Assembly (NCBI RefSeq): GCF_900106835.1
Contig: NZ_FNNR01000007.1
Location: 124,001-188,000, forward strand
Source of the DNA: Arthrobacter sp. cf158
GTDB taxonomy: Bacteria > Actinomycetota > Actinomycetes > Actinomycetales > Micrococcaceae
Direction of reading: 5' to 3'
Length of the DNA stretch: 64,000 nt
The stretch's first letter is position 1, and the number at the start of each line of letters is the position of its first letter. The translations under genes were made by a program, and so were the position numbers. The notes under the pieces were generated by a model. The model ran no database searches and had not been told where the DNA came from. It saw nothing but the letters and a program-made list of their open reading frames with translations. This document shows, piece by piece, positions 45,482-55,150 of the stretch.

Positions 45482-46240
45482 ATGACATCGTTCCGGAGAA
45501 AATCACTCGCAGAATGCACGTTCTCGCGGCACCTTTTGCTGCGTCGATGGCAAACCACCAGCTATCAGACAGGTTGGCGGTTCCATGCGGATTGGTTCCT
45601 GCCGGAAGTCCGGACCGTGGTGGCATCCCTGGAAACGAGCGCCACGGTTCCAGCACCCACCGCCAAGTCGCTGGGCGCTGCCCGCGCAAGAAATGGCGTC
45701 AGCATCACCGAGACCATGACTGACTTCCGCGCGCTCTTCACGGCCGCGGGAGAGACCGTGGACGTCGAAGCTCTGCAGTCCCTTGCCGAAGGTTGGGCGG
45801 AAGCAATGGAAACTGCACCACCACTATCGTGCACGGATGTCTACACGGGCCTGGCTACCCAGGCCCACTTTCGGCGGCGTATCCACGAGATTTCCACGTC
45901 AGGGTCCGAGCGGCCCGGAACGCTGGTTCTGGCCATCATCTCGATAGCAAGCCCCCATAACAGCCAGAACCATTGCTGGACGCTGCTGGCCCGGATCGGG
46001 GAGGCCGTCAATGGTCAGCTGGACGGAACCGGCGCGATGGCCATGTACCAAAACTCGGCTATCCACGTTCTTTTTCCCCTCAGCCAAAGCAACATCTCCC
46101 GGGTCATAGGATGCAAGATCGCCGTGGAAGCCCTGGGTGACGGCGCACTGAGCCCCGCACGCACCAAGTTCTATCCTCTTCCGTCGGCCGCCGCTGCCAC
46201 GGCATCCGCGCCTCATGATTCTTCCTCCGCAACAAATTAG
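45482..46240 (+). CDS. Degenerate GGDEF-like regulatory protein, start uncertain
   Basis: The product has about 252 residues from ATG 45482; the frame is open back to GTG 45374. After RTVVASLE and a helical segment (RALFTAAGETVDVEALQSLAEGWAEAM), CTDVYTGLATQAHFRRRIHEI matches the DxLTGLxNRxxF entry of GGDEF domains, but the GGDEF site itself is missing (IHVLFPLS at that place), so it should not make c-di-GMP. The first 30 residues are unusually basic and Cys-rich, suggesting the true start is further on, perhaps near 45570. It is divergent from the membrane sigma-fusion gene and may work with it. Confidence 0.55.
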   Translation: MTSFRRKSLAECTFSRHLLLRRWQTTSYQTGWRFHADWFLPEVRTVVASLETSATVPAPTAKSLGAARARNGVSITETMTDFRALFTAAGETVDVEALQSLAEGWAEAMETAPPLSCTDVYTGLATQAHFRRRIHEISTSGSERPGTLVLAIISIASPHNSQNHCWTLLARIGEAVNGQLDGTGAMAMYQNSAIHVLFPLSQSNISRVIGCKIAVEALGDGALSPARTKFYPLPSAAAATASAPHDSSSATN

Positions 46241-46351
46241 GAAAGCTGCGCCGACTGCGTCACGAACCGCATGGTGATGACACTCACTAGCTGACCGGCA
46301 ATGGCGGGGGCGGCATCAAGTGCCTGCCCCGTTGGTGCCGTTGATCAAATC

Positions 46352-46392
46352 ACGGCTCGCGCTGGCATGTTTTGAGGGCCGGCGCGAGCCGT
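46352..46392. other. Perfect 11-bp hairpin in the 46241-46523 gap
   Basis: ACGGCTCGCGC and GCGCGAGCCGT pair around a 19-nt loop. It could terminate the upstream plus-strand gene or form an mRNA leader structure; no U-run follows. Confidence 0.5.
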
Positions 46393-46467
46393 TCCACCGA
46401 CTCCTCCATGAGGAACCACGGATTGCCATGACGAACCGCGGATTCGGGGAATGCCCACGTACGGCGC

Positions 46468-46490
46468 ATAGTTGAGGCAAGTGCAACTAT
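46468..46490. promoter_or_regulatory. Candidate operator upstream of the DUF1684 gene
   Basis: ATAGTTG and CAACTAT form a perfect 7-bp inverted repeat with a 9-nt spacer, ending 34 nt before the ATG. It has the same 7-9-7 geometry as the MocR-gene repeat but a different sequence. Confidence 0.4.
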
Positions 46491-46523
46491 CGAGAACTGA
46501 CGTGCCCACAGCCGAGGAGACCC

Positions 46524-47351
46524 ATGAGCTCGCCCACCACCGCAACCGACGCCCAGCTGGCCCGTTGGGAACGGTTCCGTACCGGTCGGAATGCTGCCCT
46601 CTCCACCGGACACGGCTGGTTGACGCTGACGTCCTTCCAATGGCTTGAGGCGGACCCCACGGAGCTGGAACTCGTTCCCGGGCTATGGTCTACCGATGGC
46701 ACCACCGCATCTCTCACGGCGAGCGCTGCCGACGGTCTCACTTTCGTTGAGACCGGCGCGAAGGTGGAAGGAACAGTCACCGCCGTCCTGGAAGACGAAG
46801 AGTCCCTGATGTGGGTCCAATACGGTGGTTCGGACGGTAAACAAGTGGTGGTGGAACTCGCCATGCGTGCGGATAAGTACGCTGTCCGCACCCGGGACGA
46901 CAGTTCTCCCGTGCTGACGGAGTTCAACGGCGTACCGACGTACGACTTCAACCCTGACTGGATTATCGGAGGCAGGTTCGAGGCCTACGCAGAGCCCCAG
47001 GAGGTACCCATCGGAACGGCCAACCCCTTGGTGGACGGGGTCCATCGCTCCGTTGGCGAGGTAGTTTTCCAGGTACCGGGCATCCCGCACGACATCCGGC
47101 TCCACGCCGAGGAGGAGAAACTGGGTGCCCTCAATGTGACCTTCCACGATGAAACCAACGGGGACACCACGGATGAGTGGCGCAAGGTGTTCATCCCCCG
47201 CCCACGCCCCGATGGTTCCGTGGTGATCGACTTCAACCGCAGCATCAACTACCCCAGCGCGTTCACTCCTTACGGAACGTGCCCCATGCCGGTCCGGGGC
47301 AATTCGATCGACGTTCGGGTGGAGGCCGGCGAAAAACTCCCCCAGGAGTAG
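46524..47351 (+). CDS. DUF1684 family protein
   Basis: The product has 275 residues. GWLTLTSFQWLE, then FNPDWIIGGRFEAY, and a C-terminal KVFIPRPRPDGSVVIDFNRSINYPSAFTPYGTCPMP are the DUF1684 signatures; the conserved NPPCAF-like position reads YPSAFTPYGTCP. It is cytoplasmic with no signal peptide. GAGGAG lies just before ATG 46524. The family has no proven function. Confidence 0.88.
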   Translation: MSSPTTATDAQLARWERFRTGRNAALSTGHGWLTLTSFQWLEADPTELELVPGLWSTDGTTASLTASAADGLTFVETGAKVEGTVTAVLEDEESLMWVQYGGSDGKQVVVELAMRADKYAVRTRDDSSPVLTEFNGVPTYDFNPDWIIGGRFEAYAEPQEVPIGTANPLVDGVHRSVGEVVFQVPGIPHDIRLHAEEEKLGALNVTFHDETNGDTTDEWRKVFIPRPRPDGSVVIDFNRSINYPSAFTPYGTCPMPVRGNSIDVRVEAGEKLPQE

Positions 47352-47369
47352 GCTGGAGACTCCCGCGGC

Positions 47370-48644
47370 CTAGGTGATCGCTGAAACCCCGGTCACCGCG
47401 CGGCCAACAATGAGCGAGTTGATTTCGTACGAGCCCTCGTAGGTGTAGATGGCCTCGGCGTCAGCAAAGATTTTGGCAATCCCGTAGTCGGTGACGATTC
47501 CGTTCCCGCCCAGGATGGACCGTCCCAAAGCCACTGTCTCCCGCATCCGGGCGCTGCAGTAAGCCTTGGCCAGCGCCACTTGTGCCATGTCCGCGCCCCC
47601 GTGCCGTACGCCCTGGGCATCGGTATGGATTCCTTCCTGCAGTTGCGCTATCCGGACCATCATCCCCATGCTGGCAACGGCGTTTCCGAGCATGTCCACC
47701 AAGTGCTGCTGGATGAGTTGGAACCTGGCGAGTGGTTTGCCGAACTGCATCCGTTCCACGGCGTACTGCCGGGCGACATCGAACGCCGCCAGTTGCTGGC
47801 CTACAGCTTGCCAAGCCACCATGATCCGGGAACCCCGCAGCAGGTGGTTGGTATCCGCAAAGCTGCTGATTCCGGCAAATCGATCTGCCTCGGCTACCTC
47901 GACGTCCACGAACAGAATGTCGGCGTTCTGCACCGTTCGCAGGGCAATCTTGTTCTCGATGCGGCTCCGGCTGACGCCCGGCAAGGATGCGTCAACGATG
48001 AACGCCCGCACGGCCCCGTCGGCTTCGTCTTTGGCCCATACCAGCATGAAATCGCAGAACGTCCCGTTGCCAATCCAGCGCTTGGCGCCGTTGATCACCC
48101 AGTAGTCACCGCCGTCGTGCTCTGCCCGCACGACCCGACGCGCGGTGGTTTCCATGCCGCCTGCAACATCGGATCCGTGGTTCGGTTCGGTGAGTGCGAA
48201 AGCTCCGGTGGTGCGGAGGTTGGACGCGTCGTCAAGGTAGCGGTCCTGTTGCGAGTCGCTGCCGAAGTCGTACAGCGACTCCACGAAGAGATCGTGGTGG
48301 ACCATGAAGAACGTAGCAATGGAGGTGTCTACGCGGGTCATCTCGGCGATGACCAGGCCGGCGAACAGGTGGGTGTAGCCTCGCTGGGCCGGCGCACTCA
48401 GCCTGAGCGCCGCGAGCTTGGGCAGGATGTGTTCCGGGAATTCGGCTTTCTCCCACCATTGCCCCGCGTAGGGAGCGATCTCCGTTGCCAGGAAGGCCCG
48501 GAGTTCATTGAGTTTGCGCTGCTCCTGAACGCTCAGCAGGGACTCGAAATCAAAAAAGTCGGCGGTTGGCAGGCCTTCGACTGATGCCGGCGCGGCCGCC
48601 GCCGAACTGGAGGGCAGCGAACCGCCACTGTAGTCGCCCATCAT
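47370..48644 (-). CDS. Acyl-CoA dehydrogenase (glutaryl-CoA dehydrogenase-like)
   Basis: The product has 424 residues. FAD/substrate motifs [12 protein letters not shown] and KRWIGNG, and the catalytic Glu in [12 protein letters not shown] near the C-terminus, match the glutaryl-CoA-type branch. It oxidises an acyl-CoA to the enoyl-CoA, perhaps with decarboxylation. Its ATG overlaps the stop of the SDR gene (ATGA), so the two form an operon for beta-oxidation-like acyl-CoA breakdown; the actual acyl chain is unknown. Confidence 0.9.
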   Translation of the reverse strand: MMGDYSGGSLPSSSAAAAPASVEGLPTADFFDFESLLSVQEQRKLNELRAFLATEIAPYAGQWWEKAEFPEHILPKLAALRLSAPAQRGYTHLFAGLVIAEMTRVDTSIATFFMVHHDLFVESLYDFGSDSQQDRYLDDASNLRTTGAFALTEPNHGSDVAGGMETTARRVVRAEHDGGDYWVINGAKRWIGNGTFCDFMLVWAKDEADGAVRAFIVDASLPGVSRSRIENKIALRTVQNADILFVDVEVAEADRFAGISSFADTNHLLRGSRIMVAWQAVGQQLAAFDVARQYAVERMQFGKPLARFQLIQQHLVDMLGNAVASMGMMVRIAQLQEGIHTDAQGVRHGGADMAQVALAKAYCSARMRETVALGRSILGGNGIVTDYGIAKIFADAEAIYTYEGSYEINSLIVGRAVTGVSAIT

Positions 48645-49432
48645 TTGAGTCCCATGCGGATGGCGCCATCAAGCCGGATGGTCTCACCGTTGAGCATGGC
48701 GTTCTCCACGATGTGGGCCGCCAGGTTTGCATACTCGGCTGCACGGCCCAGGCGGGCTGGATGCGGTACTTGCTGGCCCAGGGAATCTTGGGCGGACTGG
48801 GGAAGTCCCGCCATCATGGGTGTTTCAAAGATGCCCGGCGCAATGGTGGCCACCCGGATCAGCGAACGCGCGAACTCGCGTGCCAGCGGAAGGGTCATCG
48901 CGGCAACGGCACCTTTCGACGCCGCGTAGGCAGGTTGCCCGATCTGGCCCTCGAACGCGGCAACGGAGGCGGTGTTGATGATGACCCCACGCTCGGGCCC
49001 TCCCAGTTCAGTGGACACGGGCTCGGTTTCCACCATGGCCGCTGCGGCAAGCCGGAGCACGTTGAAAGTGCCCACCAGATTGATCCGGATGACTTTGTTG
49101 AACGTCTCCAGCGGCAGTACGCCGTCACGGCCGAGGACCTTCCCTGGGGTTGCAATACCGGCGCAATTCACCACAATCCGCAACGGCCCCAGGGAGGTTG
49201 CGGCGTGAACAGCGGCCTGGACCTGGGCTTCGTTGGTCACGTCAGCGGGCGCGAAGACCGCCCGGGAACCGTGACCACCGGCGTTCAGTTCTGCCGCGTA
49301 CGCCTCGCCCGCCGATTGCGGCAGATCCACCAACACCACCGAGGCTCCGGCGTCGAACAGACGCTTGGCAGTGGCAGCCCCCAAACCCGACGCTCCACCG
49401 GTGACCAGCGCGACCGTACCCTTGATGTCCAT
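48641..49432 (-). CDS. SDR dehydrogenase, 3-hydroxyacyl-CoA dehydrogenase type II-like
   Basis: The product has 263 residues. NAD-binding [21 protein letters not shown], active-site Ser in [10 protein letters not shown] and YAASK are present; the acidic VLVDLP after beta2 favours NAD. The extended similarity to HSD17B10-type enzymes ([14 protein letters not shown]) suggests oxidation of 3-hydroxyacyl-CoA. AAGGAGGAT precedes the ATG. It overlaps the downstream acyl-CoA dehydrogenase by 4 bp, giving two sequential beta-oxidation steps in one operon. Confidence 0.9.
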   Translation of the reverse strand: MDIKGTVALVTGGASGLGAATAKRLFDAGASVVLVDLPQSAGEAYAAELNAGGHGSRAVFAPADVTNEAQVQAAVHAATSLGPLRIVVNCAGIATPGKVLGRDGVLPLETFNKVIRINLVGTFNVLRLAAAAMVETEPVSTELGGPERGVIINTASVAAFEGQIGQPAYAASKGAVAAMTLPLAREFARSLIRVATIAPGIFETPMMAGLPQSAQDSLGQQVPHPARLGRAAEYANLAAHIVENAMLNGETIRLDGAIRMGLK

Positions 49433-49514
49433 CCATCCTCCTTGATGCAGAACTCAAATCCGTTAATGCATGTTAACTGGAATTGTGAGCCAGCGCACGC
49501 CGCACCTGCCCGGA

Positions 49515-49520
49515 TAGGCT
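49515..49520 (+). promoter_or_regulatory. Leaderless -10 box (TAGGCT) of the GH76 gene
   Basis: TAGGCT is followed by 6 nt and then ATG 49527; no ribosome site is present. Confidence 0.55.
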
Positions 49521-49526
49521 GGCTGC

Positions 49527-50690
49527 ATGTCCGTTCATCAAGCCGCCAGCCCGCAACCAGCCGCCGCCGATGCCGCGGAATGGGCGGCCCGCGCCAATCA
49601 GGCGGCCCGCTCGGTGACCCGTACTTTCGGCCGTCGGCTGCTCTTCCTGCCCGGCACGCACCTCGGCGCGGTCTCAGTACCCAGCAACACCGTCAAGGGC
49701 CTCTTCGGCCCCTGGCACTACTGGTGGCAGGCCCACTACGTCGACTGCCTGGTGGACGCCGGACGCCGCGAACTGGCTGCCACAACAAAGTTCGACGGCG
49801 GCTCCCGTCCCAGTGCGGGCCGGCTCGCTTCCCGCCTGGTCACCACCATCCGGCTGCGGAACCTGTTCCGGTTTGAGAACCACTTCTACGACGACATGGC
49901 CTGGCTCGCCTTATCTACCCTTAGGCTCGAAAAGCTGGCGGAAGAGACCAGACATCCGGGCCGTCGGCGCAACGCCTACGTCCGCAAGAAGCTGACCCTG
50001 CAATTCGATTCAGCTTCCACGGACGATCTGGGCGGAGGGACGTTCTGGAGCACCCAGCGCGACTTCAAGAACACCCCCGCCACAGCCCCGGTTGCCCTGT
50101 ACTTCGCGCGGACGGATCACCGGGAACGGGCCCAGTCACTGGTGACCTGGCTCAATGCCAAGCTTCTCCACCCCCAACGCGGCGTGTACCAGGACGGGCT
50201 CAGGATCAGGAATGGCGGGACCATCCTGGAGGAGGCAATCTACACCTACAACCAGGGGCCGGTCCTGGGGGCATTGCTGGAACTGGGCGGCCCGGAAAAC
50301 CTGGAACGGGCCGCACACCTGGTCAAGTCCGTTGCCCGCGAACTAACGGTTCCGGGCACCCGTGTCATCCACGGCGACGGCACAGGCGACGGCGGGCTCT
50401 TCACCGGAATCCTGGTCCGGTACCTGGCATTGGCTGCACGGGACCCGCGACTTCCCACGGACGCACGGGAGACGGCCCGGGAGTTGGTGCGCACTACGGC
50501 TGCGGCTTTCTGGACGAGCCGCCGCGAAGCACCGGAACTGCAGCGCAGCAAAGCCCCGGCTGAAGCCCCCTTTGTCTTCTCCCCCAACCCACTGCGGCCG
50601 GCGGGCGAAACGTATCCGCCAGGTGCCGCCGTCGAACTTTCCACCCAACTGCAGGCGTGGATGACGTTCGAGGCAGCCGCAACACTGTAG
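49527..50690 (+). CDS. GH76 family (alpha-1,6-mannanase-like) protein, no signal peptide
   Basis: The product has 387 residues. FYDDMAWLAL carries the paired catalytic aspartates of GH76, followed by GGGTFWSTQRDFKNTPATAP and TYNQGPVLGALLELG, all typical of the (alpha/alpha)6 fold. No signal peptide or anchor is visible, so unlike the secreted family members it appears cytoplasmic. The substrate would be an internal or imported alpha-1,6-mannoside, or it may have lost activity on polymer. ATG 49527 fits a leaderless promoter. Confidence 0.85.
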   Translation: MSVHQAASPQPAAADAAEWAARANQAARSVTRTFGRRLLFLPGTHLGAVSVPSNTVKGLFGPWHYWWQAHYVDCLVDAGRRELAATTKFDGGSRPSAGRLASRLVTTIRLRNLFRFENHFYDDMAWLALSTLRLEKLAEETRHPGRRRNAYVRKKLTLQFDSASTDDLGGGTFWSTQRDFKNTPATAPVALYFARTDHRERAQSLVTWLNAKLLHPQRGVYQDGLRIRNGGTILEEAIYTYNQGPVLGALLELGGPENLERAAHLVKSVARELTVPGTRVIHGDGTGDGGLFTGILVRYLALAARDPRLPTDARETARELVRTTAAAFWTSRREAPELQRSKAPAEAPFVFSPNPLRPAGETYPPGAAVELSTQLQAWMTFEAAATL

Positions 50691-50714
50691 GTGTCCCCGA
50701 GCGCGAGGTGGCCC

Positions 50715-51317
50715 CTAATGGGAGGACGCGGGGCGCTTCTTCTGTGGGTACGGGGCTTCGTGGCGGGCTAGCATTTCCACGAATCCGGCGATCTTGCGGG
50801 CGCGCGTCTCGGCGCGCTTGACTCCGTTGGTGCGGTGGATCAGCGCAAACCGGTTCTGGGAAGTCAGGACGTCGAACATGGCTTGGGCCTCAGGAACGGC
50901 TGCGATGGCTGCCGCGAGGTCATCCGGGACGACGGAATCTGCGGGGCCTGCATAGGCAGCCTCCCAGCGGCCGTCCGCTTTGGCGGCCGCGACGGCGGCA
51001 CGGCCTGCGTCGGTCATCTTGCCTTCGGACTCCAGCCGGGCGATGTGCCCCACATTCCGCACGGACCAGATGCTCTTGCGGCCTCGCGGCGTCATGCGCT
51101 GGAAATAGCTGCCGGCGTCACGGCTCCTCGCCTGACCGTCGATCCAGCCGAAGCACAGGGCCTCGTCCAAGGCCGCGTCATAGTCCAGCCCTGTAACATC
51201 CCCGCCCTTTTTGTGCAGGATCAGCCACACTCCGGGGCATGTTGCTGCGTTCGCCGACAACCAGGAACGCCATTCGGCACCGTCACGGACAAGAAGTTCT
51301 TCAAGCTCAATGGGCAT
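50715..51317 (-). CDS. YdeI/OmpD-associated family protein
   Basis: The product has 200 residues. WRSWLSANAATCPGVWLILHKKGG, then YDAALDEALCFGWIDGQ and a C-terminal GVKRAETRARKIAGFVEML are the family signatures. ATG 51317 gives the usual N-terminus (MPIELEEL) and has CAGAAT 6 nt upstream. It is a cytoplasmic protein with no established activity. Confidence 0.85.
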   Translation of the reverse strand: MPIELEELLVRDGAEWRSWLSANAATCPGVWLILHKKGGDVTGLDYDAALDEALCFGWIDGQARSRDAGSYFQRMTPRGRKSIWSVRNVGHIARLESEGKMTDAGRAAVAAAKADGRWEAAYAGPADSVVPDDLAAAIAAVPEAQAMFDVLTSQNRFALIHRTNGVKRAETRARKIAGFVEMLARHEAPYPQKKRPASSH

Positions 51318-51391
51318 GGATTCATTCTGCTGTGAAGGGCAGATACGGCATAGGCTGAAACGCAGAAGCCCTGACAAACCCAGGAGGACCA

Positions 51392-52120
51392 ATGCTGCGA
51401 TCCCGCCCCATCCACTACACGTCCCGTCCCGAAGAGTGGTCCGCGGTCCTGCACGCGTTGGGGCTGGTCACCACCGTGAATGAGGGCAGCTGGCGCGAGT
51501 TCGACGCCGGTTCCGGTCGCCTCGCGTTGGGCGCCGTGGATCACGGCCACCCGCTGGACGGCTCCACGGTCTTTGCTGTTGAAGCGGGGAATCTGGAGGA
51601 GTTTGCCCGTCGTACCGAGGAAGCCGGCACCCAGGCAGAACTCCACGAAGGCCCGGACGGAACCACCGTGCAAATTTCTGCGGACGACGGTTTTGAGTTT
51701 TTCGCTTTCCCCGCCGAACGAGCCACTGATGGCACCTGGGCTACATCAGGCGACGCCCACCCCGCCGTGACTGTGATGGCCACCTGGATCAGCCCACTAG
51801 TGGGCCTGGCAGCCAACGCACTCAGTAACATCGGCGCCCGGCCACGGGCCTCGGACGACGAATCGGCCACATTTACCACCAAGAACGGCGGAATCCTGCG
51901 CGTCATCCACGGCGCGGATGCCATCAACGGCGATCTCGCCTTTGAGTACGACGGCGGGCTGGAGCCACTGCTGGACCGCCTGAGGTCAGCGAAAATTGAG
52001 TCCCGGATCAGCGAGGACGTCCTGTATTTCGCCAATCCTGATGCCGCGGGCGGTGCGGCACCGGCGTCGATCGTGGTGGAAAGTTCACCCCGATCGACGC
52101 CAGCACCCCAGCCGAGCTAG
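51392..52120 (+). CDS. VOC/glyoxalase-fold family protein
   Basis: The product has 242 residues built of two similar halves: YTSRPEEWSAVLHALGL... with DGFEFFAFPAER in the first and TWISPLVGLAANALSNIGARP... in the second, a paired beta-alpha-beta3 plan. The metal ligand pattern is not complete, so activity is doubtful. AGGAGG lies 5 nt before the ATG. It is divergent from the YdeI-like gene and its stop overlaps the M20 hydrolase stop. Confidence 0.65.
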   Translation: MLRSRPIHYTSRPEEWSAVLHALGLVTTVNEGSWREFDAGSGRLALGAVDHGHPLDGSTVFAVEAGNLEEFARRTEEAGTQAELHEGPDGTTVQISADDGFEFFAFPAERATDGTWATSGDAHPAVTVMATWISPLVGLAANALSNIGARPRASDDESATFTTKNGGILRVIHGADAINGDLAFEYDGGLEPLLDRLRSAKIESRISEDVLYFANPDAAGGAAPASIVVESSPRSTPAPQPS

Positions 52121-53382
52121 TTCGGCTGGTTCTCCAGCGCCCCGTCACACAGGCGGGCAACAACCTCGGTGAGCATGGTGAGTCCGGCCACGATGTCCTG
52201 GTCGGTGGTGTATTCGTGCTCGTTGTGGGATATGCCATCAACGCTGGGAACAAAGAGCATCACGGTGGGAACGATGTCCTTCATGTTGGTGGAATCGTGC
52301 CCGGCCAGGGTCATCACTTCCTTGTTGGACAGCCCCAGATCCGCGGCAACCTTGGCCGCGAGTTCCACGCCTTCGGGCTGGTACGGGGTGACGGCCCAGG
52401 AGTGTGAGTGGTTTTTCTCCACGGTGATGTTGGCCAGCTGTTCGATCTCCGTGATGCGGGCGTGCAGCAGGGCGTCGGCTTCGGCCAGGACGGCTTCGTC
52501 GGCGCTGCGCAGGTCCAGCAGGAGGTTCACGCGGGAGGGGACCACTACGGGCGAGTTGGGGTACACGTTGAGCTGACCCACCGAGGTGTGCAGTACACCG
52601 GGGAAGCGGTCTGCGAGTTCGCGGGCCGCCACCACCAGCATCGAGGCGCCCAGGAGGGCATCTTTGCGGTCCGCGATCACCGTGGAACCGGTGTGTGCCT
52701 GCTCGCCGTGAACCACGAACTCGTACTTGTTGGCGGCCCAGTTGGAGCTGACAAGGCCGATGGTGACGCCGTCGCGCTCCATGCTGCGGCCCTGTTCGAT
52801 GTGGATCTCGGCGCAATATGCGGCCTCCGGCCCCTCATACGTTCCGCGGCAGCCGATCGCGTCCAGCGCGTCACGCACGGTGACACCGGCGGCGTCCTTG
52901 GTGTTGAGGGCGTCCTGGAGTTCCAGCTTGCCGGTGTAGACGGACGAGCCCATCATGGACGGCTTGAAGCGGCTGCCTTCCTCGTTGAACCAGTTGACGA
53001 CGGCGAGGTTGAACGTGGGTGCCGTGGCGCCGGCTTCCCAGCGGGCGGCCAAGCGGAACGCGGCGTGGGCAGCAGCGAGGACACCATACGCGCCGTCGTA
53101 ACGTCCCGCCGTCGGCTGTGAATCCATGTGCGAGCCGACCACCACGTAGGGCGCACCGGGCACGGCTTCGTAGAGGCCCCACTGGTTGCCGGCGTGGTCG
53201 AACTTCACCGTGAAGCCGTGCTCCTCAAGCAGGCCTGCGAGCCAGCGGCGCTGCTCGCCGTCGGGAATGGTTGCGGCTTGGCGGTCCACGCCGCCGTTCT
53301 CCGTGGCACCGAAGGCGCTCATGGTGCGGAAGTCCTGCACGAAGGCGGTGTCCTGGGCGGTGAAACTGGTGGTGATGGTCAT
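52117..53382 (-). CDS. M20-type amidase/hydantoinase (allantoate amidohydrolase/N-carbamoylase-like)
   Basis: The product has 421 residues. Metal-binding residues are in GSHMDSQPTAGRYDG (His, Asp), NEEGSRF (Glu) and EIHIEQG (His); AGHDSTNMKDIVP gives the last His. The insertion dimerisation domain lies in the middle. Members hydrolyse allantoate, ureidoglycolate, N-carbamoyl-amino acids or beta-ureidopropionate. ATG 53382 has GGGGAG upstream. It is the last gene of the five-gene operon 59520-52117, 8 nt after the amidohydrolase stop, consistent with a C-N hydrolysis step. Confidence 0.88.
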   Translation of the reverse strand: MTITTSFTAQDTAFVQDFRTMSAFGATENGGVDRQAATIPDGEQRRWLAGLLEEHGFTVKFDHAGNQWGLYEAVPGAPYVVVGSHMDSQPTAGRYDGAYGVLAAAHAAFRLAARWEAGATAPTFNLAVVNWFNEEGSRFKPSMMGSSVYTGKLELQDALNTKDAAGVTVRDALDAIGCRGTYEGPEAAYCAEIHIEQGRSMERDGVTIGLVSSNWAANKYEFVVHGEQAHTGSTVIADRKDALLGASMLVVAARELADRFPGVLHTSVGQLNVYPNSPVVVPSRVNLLLDLRSADEAVLAEADALLHARITEIEQLANITVEKNHSHSWAVTPYQPEGVELAAKVAADLGLSNKEVMTLAGHDSTNMKDIVPTVMLFVPSVDGISHNEHEYTTDQDIVAGLTMLTEVVARLCDGALENQPN

Positions 53383-53390
53383 GGTCTCCC

Positions 53391-55142
53391 CTATGAGCTT
53401 TGGGTTGCTGATACACGGCCCGCTGAAACACGGGAAGCGTACGGACTTTCCGAGGAAGGTTCCGCGTGGAAGTGGGTTGATTGGTAGGTAAAACGGCCTC
53501 CGACGGCGGTGGCCAGGACGTGGAGTTCGCTGATGGCAGGTGCCGTCAGCGGTGAGGCGGACAGGACGGTGAAGTCGGCAAGCTTGCCCGGCGTCAGGGT
53601 GCCTTTCTCGCTGAGGGACCCCGTTGCTGCGGCGGCTCCGGACGTGTACGCGGCGAGTGCCTGGTGTGGGGTGAGGCGCTCGGCCGGGTTCCCGAAGACA
53701 GCCCCGGACCCGGTCCTGCGGTCCACGAACGCCTGCATGCCGCGGAGCACGTTCCCATCGGCAACCGGACGGTCCGAGCTTCCCGCGAGCATCACTCCTG
53801 CGCCCAGGAAACTGGCTGCCCGGTAGGCCCACGGCAAACGGTCCGGCCCGAGGGACGCGGTCATCCCGTCCCCACCCTCACGGAAGAAACTTGCCTGGGG
53901 TGTCACGGCGATTCCCGCGTCCGCGAGCCTCGCCAGCTGCTCGGGGCGGGTCATGGAGGCATGCTCGATCCTGTTCGGCAAACGGCGCTGCCCATACACG
54001 GCCTGGCAGTCGGTGATGATATCCACGGCCAGGTCAACGGCCCGGTCCCCGATGGCGTGCGCCGCGATGGACCACCCGGCGGCGTAGGCGGCCTCGATGC
54101 GCTCCCGCAACTGGGCCGGATCCGCTTGGAAGTAGCCAACGTTGCCCCGGTTGTCCTTATGCCCGTGGCTGCAGAACTCGTGGCTCACCGCTGCGGTTTC
54201 GCCCAGGAGCGAGCCATCCAGGAACACTTTCGCAGGGCCCAAGGACAGGTACTCATTCCCGAAGCCGCTGGTGATGCCAAGGTCCAGCCCGGCCGGTGCG
54301 GCACCAGCACTGTCAGAAGCATGACCGCCCAGGCCATGCAGCACATCGAGCACGGGCATGACCTGTGCCCGGGCATGCAAGCGGCCGTTGGCCGAAGTGC
54401 TCTGGTAGGCAGCGAGCTCGGCCGGGCTGTGCCCGATCCACCCGCCGCCCACCCCGGCCTCGGTGAAACTCGTGATGCCCTCGGAGGCGTAATACAACGT
54501 GGCCCTCTCAAGGGCGGCCTCGATGTCCTCCAGCGAATACGGCAGGATCAGCTGCTGGATCAGTTCCTGGGCCGTCTCCTGGACCAGTCCCGTGGGACGT
54601 CCCGCTGCGTCGCGGACGATCGCTCCGCCGTCGGGATCCGGGAACGACGCCGACTCCGCACCTGCCAGGCGCAACGCGGCTGTGTTGACCACGGCCATGT
54701 GCCCGGAGTTGTGCCGCATGAACAGCGGCCGCTCCCCCGTGATGCGGTCCAGCTCGGCGATGTCCGGAAAGGACCCGCCGTGCTGGGTCTGGCTGAAACC
54801 AGTAGCGAAAAGCCAGCCCTCGGCGTCGTCGGCGTTGGTACCAGCCCCGGCGCTGCTAACAGCACCCCGAAGCAGCCCATAAAGCTCCTCCAAGCCGCGG
54901 GCACCGGACACGTCCAGCTCCGCCAGGCCAAGCCCGAACCACGTGGTGTGGCAGTGGGCATCGATGAAGCCGGGAGTGACGGTGGCACCGCCAAGATCGA
55001 GCACCTGAAGAGCATCCAAGCCATCCAGGTCCTCGTCCAAGCCCACGATGCGGCCTTGCCAGATGCCCAGCGAGCCGGCCACCGGGCGGGCCGGATCCAT
55101 GGTGATGATCTCTGCGTTCCGCAGGAGGAGGTCGAGTTTCAT
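53391..55142 (-). CDS. YtcJ-like amidohydrolase (amidohydrolase 3 family)
   Basis: The product has 583 residues. The metal-site motif GFIDAHCHT is near residue 60; AHAIGDRAVDLAV and NRIEHASMT near 380-410 supply further metal ligands; SSDRPVADGNVLRGMQAFVDR is typical of the family. It is a cytoplasmic metal-dependent hydrolase acting on amides or cyclic amides. It starts 8 nt after the aldehyde dehydrogenase stop and ends 8 nt before the M20 gene, so it belongs to the same operon. Confidence 0.88.
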   Translation of the reverse strand: MKLDLLLRNAEIITMDPARPVAGSLGIWQGRIVGLDEDLDGLDALQVLDLGGATVTPGFIDAHCHTTWFGLGLAELDVSGARGLEELYGLLRGAVSSAGAGTNADDAEGWLFATGFSQTQHGGSFPDIAELDRITGERPLFMRHNSGHMAVVNTAALRLAGAESASFPDPDGGAIVRDAAGRPTGLVQETAQELIQQLILPYSLEDIEAALERATLYYASEGITSFTEAGVGGGWIGHSPAELAAYQSTSANGRLHARAQVMPVLDVLHGLGGHASDSAGAAPAGLDLGITSGFGNEYLSLGPAKVFLDGSLLGETAAVSHEFCSHGHKDNRGNVGYFQADPAQLRERIEAAYAAGWSIAAHAIGDRAVDLAVDIITDCQAVYGQRRLPNRIEHASMTRPEQLARLADAGIAVTPQASFFREGGDGMTASLGPDRLPWAYRAASFLGAGVMLAGSSDRPVADGNVLRGMQAFVDRRTGSGAVFGNPAERLTPHQALAAYTSGAAAATGSLSEKGTLTPGKLADFTVLSASPLTAPAISELHVLATAVGGRFTYQSTHFHAEPSSESPYASRVSAGRVSATQSS

Positions 55143-55150
55143 ATCAGGTT

